Below, piece by piece: positions 63,355 to 64,000 of a stretch of DNA of 64,000 nt (positions are counted from its first letter, which is position 1; the number at the start of each line of letters is the position of its first letter). The notes beneath the pieces are model-generated. The model did no database searches. It saw only the letters and a list, made by a program, of their open reading frames with translations, and was not told the origin of the DNA. The stretch comes from Flavobacterium aquariorum (lineage in GTDB: Bacteria > Bacteroidota > Bacteroidia > Flavobacteriales > Flavobacteriaceae). Both the position numbers and the translations under genes were made by a program. The stretch spans positions 124,001 through 188,000 of the forward strand of contig NZ_QKXH01000006.1 of NCBI RefSeq assembly GCF_003254745.1, in the 5' to 3' direction.

Positions 63355-64000
63355 ACGTCAACATCTCCAATCGAATATTGATTCCCTGCGAATTGCTTTT
63401 AAACTGGAAAAGGAGAACAGAAAAGCCTCCGCAGGCGAAAGACTGCTAATGATGCAATACAGCGGATTTGGTGGTCTAAAATTTGTGTTGAATCCTGCCC
63501 AAAATCCGATAGACATTAACCATTGGAGAAAGACCGAACATGAACTTTTCCCAGTAACACAGGAACTCCATCAGCTACTAAAAGAAAATTCAACTGATGA
63601 AAAACAATACCGTAGATATGTGGACAGTATGCGGAGTTCTGTATTGACTGCATTTTACACACCACCTTTGGTTATTGATGCTATTTCCACCACATTAAAA
63701 GAAAATGGTGTAAGCATTCAAAAACTTTTAGAACCATCTGCCGGTAAAGGTTCTTTCATACAATCCTTTGCAGATAAAGATATGCCACAGGTTACCGCTT
63801 ATGAAAAGGACTTGCTCACTGGAAAAATTTTAAAACAGCTCTATCCCGATAATACGATCCGCATTAGCGGCTTTGAAGAAATACCCGAAAAGGAAAAAAA
63901 CAGCTATGATGTGGTAGCTAGCAATATCCCTTTCGGTGATACGTCCGTTTTTGACCTTTCCTATTCCAGAAGCACGGACACTGCAAAAGTACAGGCTGCC
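63341..64000 (+). CDS. large N6-methylase/helicase protein of a conjugative element (N-terminal part, cut by window edge)
   Basis: An open frame from the ATG at 63341 to the window end (220 codons, no stop). It shows an N6-adenine methyltransferase domain: AFYTPPLVIDAI, the SAM motif LLEPSAGKGSFIQSF, and VASNIPFGD, the NPPF-like catalytic motif in the NIPFG form. In Bacteroidota elements this gene normally encodes about 1,800 residues with a downstream SNF2-type helicase; only the start is visible. It overlaps the DUF1896 stop, indicating translational coupling. Confidence 0.88.
   Translation, partial: MGFSKRQHLQSNIDSLRIAFKLEKENRKASAGERLLMMQYSGFGGLKFVLNPAQNPIDINHWRKTEHELFPVTQELHQLLKENSTDEKQYRRYVDSMRSSVLTAFYTPPLVIDAISTTLKENGVSIQKLLEPSAGKGSFIQSFADKDMPQVTAYEKDLLTGKILKQLYPDNTIRISGFEEIPEKEKNSYDVVASNIPFGDTSVFDLSYSRSTDTAKVQAA

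Overview
This is AT-rich DNA from a member of the Bacteroidota, most likely a Flavobacterium-like Flavobacteriaceae. The evidence is a SusC/SusD pair, promoters of the TTTG-N19-TAnnTTTG type, a histone-H1-like small protein, DUF6660, DUF6520 and DUF3943 proteins, RteC, and the topB/DUF3945/DUF1896 core genes of Bacteroidota conjugative elements. No rRNA, tRNA or CRISPR array was seen. The whole window looks like accessory DNA around one housekeeping operon.

Layout. 1-2.5 kb: an eight-haem c-type cytochrome with TPR repeats, on the minus strand. 3-4.8 kb: an alpha/beta hydrolase, a copy of a dispersed repeat, and a chimeric, broken lipoprotein/HipA gene. 4.8-6.4 kb: small minus-strand genes (histone-H1-like, unknown, excisionase-like HTH). 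6.7-15.5 kb: a heavy-metal efflux island with two DUF6660 proteins, a CzcA-type RND pump fused to a TolC-like domain, its adaptor, and a P-type metal ATPase. 15.8-16.6 kb: a DUF3943 protein. 16.9-19.5 kb: an arsenic operon (arsR, DUF6428, arsenate reductase-like phosphatase, acr3), followed by a phosphoesterase, a Crp/Fnr regulator and a membrane protein behind a perfect 22-bp palindrome.

22.5-26.3 kb: four minus-strand single-gene units, each followed by a related repeat of about 100-150 bp. Three of the four encode nuclease-like folds (two PD-(D/E)XK, one GIY-YIG). The array resembles an integron cassette array without a visible integrase. A further copy of the repeat follows the hydrolase near 3.8 kb.

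26.3-33.8 kb: a complete ilvE-D-B-N-C-A operon on the minus strand. Its leader holds two consecutive attenuator units, each an isoleucine-rich leader peptide followed by an intrinsic terminator, behind a textbook Flavobacterium promoter.

34.4-46 kb: a small HTH gene and structured leader DNA, then a SusC-SusD-S9 peptidase operon. Convergent to it lie a DUF6520 secreted cysteine-containing small protein, a MauE/DoxX redox membrane protein, a PAS-AraC regulator and a STAS-like protein. Operator-like 21-bp-spaced repeats occur both in this cluster and 11.5 kb away.

46-64 kb: a conjugative-element segment. It holds an alpha-oxoamine-synthase/GNAT fusion, RteC, a 97-bp direct repeat, an HTH protein, a DUF4099/DUF3945 protein and a shortened paralogue, topoisomerase III and an ORF6N-PLD protein. 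A type I restriction system follows (hsdR-S-ATPase-M), and its embedded ATPase has the residue pattern of the anticodon nuclease PrrC. Next come DUF1896 and the start of the large methylase/helicase, cut by the window edge. The restriction system splits the usual topB-DUF1896 neighbourhood, and a dead HTH gene sits just upstream of hsdR.
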